Shown here: positions 5,536 through 9,089 of the stretch, one piece after another
Numbering within the stretch: position 1 is the first letter of the stretch
Layout: the number at the start of each line of letters is the position of its first letter
Assembly: GCA_041552135.1 (NCBI GenBank)
Contig: JBFELL010000112.1
Span: 1-9,089, forward strand
DNA length: 9,089 nt
From: SZUA-186 sp041552135
GTDB taxonomy: Bacteria; Pseudomonadota; Gammaproteobacteria; UBA9214
Direction of reading: 5' to 3'
Position numbers and translations under genes: made by a program
The notes under the pieces: generated by a model
The model's input: only the letters and a program-made list of their open reading frames with translations
What the model was told of the DNA's origin: nothing
The model's database searches: none

Positions 5536-7260
5536 ATGACCTCCGCGGATGACATACTGACGTCGCTGGAACGCCGCCTGGAGCGCGAGCGGCTCGCTCG
5601 CAAGCAGGCGGAAAAACTCCTGGAGGACAAGAGCCGGGACGTCTTCGAGGCGAACCGCAAACTGCGCGAGCTGGCGGAGAACCTCGAGGGGCTGGTGGAG
5701 ACGCGCACCAGTGAACTGAAACAGGCGCGCGACGCCGCGCTCGGCGCCAACCGGGCCAAGAGCATCTTCCTGGCGAACATGAGCCACGATATCCGCACAC
5801 CGATGAGCGGCGTCATCGGCATGAGCGAGCTGCTGCTCGATACCAGCCTGACGGCGGAGCAGCGCCACCAGGCACAGGTCATCCTCGATTCCTCGCGCTC
5901 CCTGCTGACGCTGCTGAACGATATCCTGGACCTTTCCAAGCTGGAGTCCTGCAAGCTCGAACTGGACCGGCGTGAGTTCGATCTTCATGAGTTGCTGGAC
6001 GCGGTCATGGATACCCTGACCATCCCTGCAGGCAGCAAGCGCCTGGAGATGGGCGTGATCCCCGATGAGTCGCTGCCGCGTTCGGTGCAGGGCGACCCGG
6101 TGCGCCTGCGCCAGGTGCTGATGAACCTGGTCGGCAATGCCGTCAAGTTCACCGAGGCCGGCGAGGTGACCGTCGGCGTCCGGGTGTTGTCGAATGTTGC
6201 TGACGGCACCGTCATGCGTTTCGATATCAACGATACCGGCCCGGGCATCAGCCGGGAGGACAGGGGACGGCTGTTCAGGAAGTTCAGCCAGCTGGACTAC
6301 CACAACAAGCGGCGCCACCAGGGGACGGGTCTGGGTCTTGCCATCAGCAAGGACCTGGTGAATCTGATGGGAGGCGAGATCGGTGTCGAATCAGAACCCG
6401 GACGAGGCACAACTTTCTGGTTCACCGTAAAGCTGCAGCCTGCGCAGGTATCCCCGGCGACAACCACAGAATTCGATGGCATGCGGGTGGCCGGTTTTGT
6501 GCCGGGAGAAACACTGCGCCGGATCATAACTGCACAGTTACAGTCCATTGGCGTCGAGGCCCGCCTGTTCACCGAGCCCGAGGGGTTGACCGAAGCGCTG
6601 CGCGAAGCGGCTAACAACGGTGAGTATTACCAGTTGTTGCTGGCCGACCATGCACACCTGCCGGAGTCGCTCGAGCAGGATATGTTGCAGTCAGGCCCGA
6701 AGTTGTGCAGCACGGCCATGTGCAAGGTCTCGCTGGACTGGGCCGATGGCCTCCCGCATGGCAATGAGACACTCTGGGATGCAGTGCTGTCACGCCCCGT
6801 AACCTGGCGGAAACTCACTGAGCTACTGCAGCCGGTGGCCGAGACCTCGGCAAGCGTTCCGGCTGATACTCGGGCGGAGACGTTCCCCGCGACGGGCAGG
6901 GTCCTGCTGGTCGAGGATGCACCGGCCCTGCAACTGGTGACGCAGGCAAGACTGGAGAAGCTTGGCTACCAGGTCGAGGTGGTCAGCAATGGCCAGGAGG
7001 CTGTGGATGCGGTTGCGGCGAACGATTACGGGCTGGTGCTGATGGATATCCAGATGCCCGAGATGGACGGCATGACCGCAACGCGCCTTATCCGGAAAAT
7101 GCTGGGAGACGGCAAGGCGAACCTCCCGATCATCGCACTGACGGCCAATGCCATGAAGGGCGATGAGGAACAGTACCTTGCCGCCGGCATGAACGACTAC
7201 CTGACCAAGCCCCTCGACAGCGCCGGTCTCAACCGCGTCCTGCAGCGCTGGATGGCATAA
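5536..7260 (+). CDS. H-NOX-associated soluble hybrid histidine kinase (HisKA-HATPase-pseudoREC-REC)
   Basis: 574-residue cytoplasmic kinase with no membrane segment. In order: N-terminal coiled coil about 8-75; HisKA with SHDIRTP (H84); HATPase with N-box N197/N201, DTGPGI (D233) and GTGLGL (263-268); a receiver-like domain about 314-425 without the N-terminal acidic pair and with Arg in place of the conserved Lys (SRP), so probably inactive; and a full receiver about 454-572 with E460/D461, D504, T536 and K558. H-NOX partner kinases of this type have their autophosphorylation changed by NO-bound H-NOX, which the 4-base gene spacing strongly supports here. The ribosome site is weak, suggesting translational coupling. 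There is no HPt, so phosphate must go to an HPt or regulator encoded elsewhere. In other bacteria such circuits control biofilm or cyclic-di-GMP. Confidence 0.93.
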   Translation: MTSADDILTSLERRLERERLARKQAEKLLEDKSRDVFEANRKLRELAENLEGLVETRTSELKQARDAALGANRAKSIFLANMSHDIRTPMSGVIGMSELLLDTSLTAEQRHQAQVILDSSRSLLTLLNDILDLSKLESCKLELDRREFDLHELLDAVMDTLTIPAGSKRLEMGVIPDESLPRSVQGDPVRLRQVLMNLVGNAVKFTEAGEVTVGVRVLSNVADGTVMRFDINDTGPGISREDRGRLFRKFSQLDYHNKRRHQGTGLGLAISKDLVNLMGGEIGVESEPGRGTTFWFTVKLQPAQVSPATTTEFDGMRVAGFVPGETLRRIITAQLQSIGVEARLFTEPEGLTEALREAANNGEYYQLLLADHAHLPESLEQDMLQSGPKLCSTAMCKVSLDWADGLPHGNETLWDAVLSRPVTWRKLTELLQPVAETSASVPADTRAETFPATGRVLLVEDAPALQLVTQARLEKLGYQVEVVSNGQEAVDAVAANDYGLVLMDIQMPEMDGMTATRLIRKMLGDGKANLPIIALTANAMKGDEEQYLAAGMNDYLTKPLDSAGLNRVLQRWMA

Positions 7261-7276
7261 CCCCGCCCACCCCCCT

Positions 7277-7366
7277 CTAAAGGGGACAGATTTATTTAGG
7301 CCTGTTCCCGGTCCGCGTGCACAAAGGGGACAGATTTATTCAGGTCTGTTACCGGCCGACGTGGAC
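7277..7366 (+). repeat. Tandem pair of 44-bp units, each starting with the RAYT-associated core
   Basis: Units 7279-7322 and 7323-7366 align without gaps over 44 bases with 7 differences. Each begins with the core (7279-7297; 7323-7340) and continues AGG-CTGTT-CCGG-CGTG-AC with scattered changes. The first unit begins 18 bases after the kinase stop codon. Confidence 0.8.
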
Positions 7367-7443
7367 ACCGGTGGCTTCGTTCTCATGCAGAAACCGGCGA
7401 TTTCTCACGGCGCTTTGGGACACGCCGCCTTGCCTTGAATCCC

Positions 7444-7493
7444 CCAAAGGGGACAGATTTATTTGGCATATAAAATAAATCTGTCCCCTTTGG
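7444..7493. repeat. RAYT-associated inverted repeat upstream of the transposase
   Basis: Perfect 21-bp arms at 7444-7464 and 7473-7493 with an 8-base loop (GGCATATA). Cores are at 7446-7464 (plus) and 7473-7491 (minus). It lies about 60 bases before the transposase ATG, so a hairpin in its leader is possible. Confidence 0.85.
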
Positions 7494-7507
7494 AACTGCT
7501 TTGGAAG

Positions 7508-7526
7508 AAATAAATCTATCCCCTTT
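7508..7526 (-). repeat. Diverged single RAYT-associated repeat unit
   Basis: One-base variant of the minus-orientation core (CTATCCCC in place of CTGTCCCC). It ends 15 bases before the transposase ribosome binding site. Confidence 0.75.
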
Positions 7527-7552
7527 GGAGCTGGAGGCGCAGGGAGGTGCTT

Positions 7553-8245
7553 ATGCCACGGACGGGCAGGGTGATTTTGCCGAATTATCCCCACCATGTG
7601 GTGCAACGCGGCCACAACCGGCAGGTCGTGTTCCCGCGATTGCAGGACTACCGGTACTACCTCGACACGTTGCTTGAGTGGAAGACCGGCTATGACATCA
7701 GGGTCTACGCCTGGTGCCTGATGACCAACCATGTCCACCTGGTACTTGAGCCGCCCGCGGCGGTCGAGAACCTCGGCAGACTGATGAAGCGCCTTGCCGG
7801 CCGCCAGACCCGTTATGTCAATCGCCGGCTGGAACGCAGCGGTACTCTGTGGGAGGGGCGCTACAAATCCAGCCCGATTCAGACCGATGCCTATTTTCTG
7901 GCCTGTTGCCGCTATGTTGAGCTGAACCCCGTGCGTGCCGGCATGGTTGCCGATCCCGACAGTTATCCCTGGTCGAGCTACATGAGCAGGGCTGTGTCAC
8001 CTGCCGCTGGGTTACTCGATGAACATCCGACGTATCGGGCCCTGGGCCGCAGCGGGGCCGAGCGCCTGCAGCAATACTATAAGTTCGTGCAGGCCGGGAC
8101 GCCGGATGCCGAGCTGCGGCTTATTCGGCAGTCACTGCAGCGTTGCCAGCTGACGGGTGATGGCCGGTTTGTCGATACCGTAGAGCGCCTGACCGGACGA
8201 CGGATCGAGCACACGGCGCCAGGCCGCCAGCCGTTGCTGAGGTGA
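7553..8245 (+). CDS. REP-associated tyrosine transposase (RAYT, Y1_Tnp/IS200-like)
   Basis: 230-residue single-strand DNA nuclease/transposase of the HUH Y1 class. The HUH motif is in MTNHVHLVLEP (H60, H62), and the catalytic tyrosine is probably Y121 in CCRYVELNPVRAG, by comparison with E. coli TnpA-REP. GTLWEGRYKSSPI (97-109) and the YPWSSY segment (138-143) are also typical of RAYTs. A C-terminal extension of about 75 residues includes TGRR and a basic end. The ATG at 7553 has GGGAGG 5 bases upstream; a GTG two codons earlier falls on that ribosome site and is not the start. It is flanked on both sides by inverted pairs of the AAAGGGGACAGATTTATTT core, as expected of a RAYT and its cognate REP-like DNA. 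All motifs appear intact. RAYTs act on REP hairpins rather than moving themselves like ordinary insertion sequences. Confidence 0.93.
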   Translation: MPRTGRVILPNYPHHVVQRGHNRQVVFPRLQDYRYYLDTLLEWKTGYDIRVYAWCLMTNHVHLVLEPPAAVENLGRLMKRLAGRQTRYVNRRLERSGTLWEGRYKSSPIQTDAYFLACCRYVELNPVRAGMVADPDSYPWSSYMSRAVSPAAGLLDEHPTYRALGRSGAERLQQYYKFVQAGTPDAELRLIRQSLQRCQLTGDGRFVDTVERLTGRRIEHTAPGRQPLLR

Positions 8246-8253
8246 CAGATTAA

Positions 8254-8302
8254 CCAAAGGGGACAGATTTATTTAGCTGTCAAATAAATCTGTCCCCTTT
8301 GG
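8254..8302. repeat. RAYT-associated inverted repeat downstream of the transposase
   Basis: Perfect 21-bp arms at 8254-8274 and 8282-8302, loop AGCTGTC; cores at 8256-8274 (plus) and 8282-8300 (minus). It begins 8 bases after the RAYT stop codon and lies between two convergent genes, so it could also work as a bidirectional transcript-end hairpin. A degenerate echo, TGTCCCCATTGGGG, follows at 8311-8324. Confidence 0.85.
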
Positions 8303-8325
8303 GGTGGGTGTGTCCCCATTGGGGG

Positions 8326-8793
8326 CTAGGCTGCAGCGGAGAGGTACTGCCTGATGTGTTTCTCGAGGGGCAGTGCGAGGGCCCTGTCCGGGGTCAGGAA
8401 ACAGGCCTCGACGACTTCGCGGTTATCGAGACTGAGGGCCGGCATGTCCGCGAGGCGACACTCATAGATGTCATCGTGCGCCTCGTGTCTGCCGTGGTTG
8501 CAGGTCCAGGCGAAGGAAAAATCCAGTTGCCCCGACGGTACCGAGATGCCGGTCTCCTCGCGAAGTTCGCGGCTGGCCGCGGCCGCGGTGTCCTCGCCGT
8601 GGCGTGTGTAGCCGCCGGGAAAGACATAGCGACGCCGGTAGGAGTTCCTGATCAGTAGCACCCGCTCGCCGTTCCACACCGCGACCTGTGCACCCTGGGT
8701 GCGGGTCCCGAACAGCCGCAGATAGAGCTGCCACGGCGGATAGGCCAGGCGGTAGGCGGCGCGGTACAGGGCGTCGATGGCGTGGCTCGGCAT
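8326..8793 (-). CDS. Nudix hydrolase family protein
   Basis: 155 residues with a perfect Nudix box G-x5-E-x7-REL-x-EE-x-GI at 61-83 (E76, E79 and E80 the metal-binding glutamates), so it very likely hydrolyses a nucleoside diphosphate linked to another group. The substrate is not evident. Residues 1-35 form an amphipathic, Tyr/Arg/Leu-rich helical extension (DALYRAAYRLAYPPWQLYLRLF shape) before the beta-strand of the fold. The frame opens further upstream at 8874, but that part overlaps the cupin gene; the ATG at 8793, 19 bases after that gene's stop, is chosen although its ribosome site is poor. Position behind a GDP-mannose synthesis gene suggests the same operon, with a role linked to nucleotide sugars as a guess only. 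Confidence 0.85.
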   Translation of the reverse strand: MPSHAIDALYRAAYRLAYPPWQLYLRLFGTRTQGAQVAVWNGERVLLIRNSYRRRYVFPGGYTRHGEDTAAAASRELREETGISVPSGQLDFSFAWTCNHGRHEAHDDIYECRLADMPALSLDNREVVEACFLTPDRALALPLEKHIRQYLSAAA

Positions 8794-8812
8794 GGCGCGG
8801 CACGGTCCGGGT

Positions 8813-9089
8813 TCAGGAGGCTTCACGCACGCGGTCGTAGACGTCCTCGAAGCGCACAATGTCGTCCTCGCCAAGGTAGCTGCCGGACTGGATCTCGATC
8901 ACCTCGAGCGGGATGTTGCCGGGGTTCTCCAGGCGGTGGGTCGCGCCGATGGGGATGTAGGTCGACTCGTTCTCGTGCAGGCTGAAGGTCTCCTCGCCGC
9001 AGGTCACCCGCGCGGTGCCCTTGACCACGACCCAGTGTTCGGCGCGGTGGTGGTGCATCTGCAGCGACAGGCTGGCGCCGGGCTTGACC
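8813..9089 (-). CDS. manC: Mannose-1-phosphate guanylyltransferase / mannose-6-phosphate isomerase, C-terminal cupin part (cut by window edge)
   Basis: Only the last 92 residues are in the window; the frame runs off the right edge. VKPGASLSLQMHHHRAEHW with VVVKGTARV, then ENESTYIPIGATHRLENPG and LEVIEIQSGSYLGEDDIVR, are the hallmark sequences of the type II phosphomannose isomerase cupin of the bifunctional ManC/AlgA/CpsB/XanB enzymes. The QMHHHR...E residues form the metal site. The full enzyme (about 470-480 residues) converts mannose-6-phosphate and makes GDP-mannose for exopolysaccharide or O-antigen. An internal ATG at 9058 is not the real start. A stand-alone cupin cannot be excluded because the upstream guanylyltransferase domain is not visible. 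Confidence 0.88.
   Translation of the reverse strand, partial: VKPGASLSLQMHHHRAEHWVVVKGTARVTCGEETFSLHENESTYIPIGATHRLENPGNIPLEVIEIQSGSYLGEDDIVRFEDVYDRVREAS

Noticed and set aside
4896..5954. 352-residue minus-strand open frame
   Set aside because: It covers the H-NOX gene and the start of its kinase in antisense; those have clear catalytic and haem motifs, this one has low-complexity Ser/Arg stretches.
7349..7738. 129-residue minus-strand open frame
   Set aside because: It translates the repeat region and the antisense of the RAYT N-terminus; no family features.
4699..8302. Possible CRISPR array from the repeated 19-base core
   Set aside because: Spacing is irregular, copies occur in both orientations as inverted pairs, whole genes lie between them, and no cas gene is present.
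8794..8874. N-terminal extension of the Nudix frame
   Set aside because: It overlaps the end of the cupin gene and its extra residues are unlike the Nudix family; start placed at the ATG at 8793.

Overview
The window looks like chromosomal DNA of a GC-rich proteobacterium, probably a gammaproteobacterium. The reasons are the strongly G/C-biased coding sequence, a fused GMP/PMI-type sugar nucleotide enzyme, multi-domain hybrid histidine kinases, an H-NOX/kinase pair, a sigma-54-type promoter and a RAYT transposase with its repeats. The species cannot be fixed from sequence alone.

Layout. (1) Positions 1-99 hold a run of short hairpins ending in a hairpin-plus-TTCAC pattern typical of the right end of an IS200/IS605 (tnpB-type) element. 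(2) Positions 153-3410 (minus) encode a very large membrane-bound hybrid histidine kinase: a periplasmic CxxCH haem-binding sensor, two PAS domains, HisKA, HATPase, receiver and HPt. (3) Positions 3411-3789 are a divergent intergenic region with a candidate sigma-70 promoter for the kinase and a very good sigma-54 promoter match for the plus-strand genes. (4) Positions 3790-4659 hold two small unrecognised genes with strong ribosome binding sites, then a decayed IS1595-type transposase start and a small frame ending in a Spo0E-like phosphatase motif. (5) Positions 4699-8302 are a territory marked by ten copies of one 19-base sequence, many as inverted pairs. Inside it lie an H-NOX nitric oxide sensor gene, its soluble hybrid kinase (4 bases apart) and a RAYT transposase that probably acts on the repeats. 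(6) On the minus strand at the right edge are the cupin end of a mannose-1-phosphate guanylyltransferase/mannose-6-phosphate isomerase and a Nudix hydrolase.

How the genes may work together. Two haem-based sensory kinases of different design lie close together. The first probably reads periplasmic redox state or a ligand through a c-type haem and can complete a phosphorelay internally through its HPt. The second probably reads cytoplasmic NO through the separate H-NOX protein and passes phosphate to its own receiver; it has no HPt, so an external one is expected. No output response regulator is present in the window. The right-hand genes are unrelated surface polysaccharide metabolism.

The least explained parts are the sigma-54-driven small genes, the Spo0E-like frame inside transposase debris, and the repeats that bracket the NO-sensing operon.
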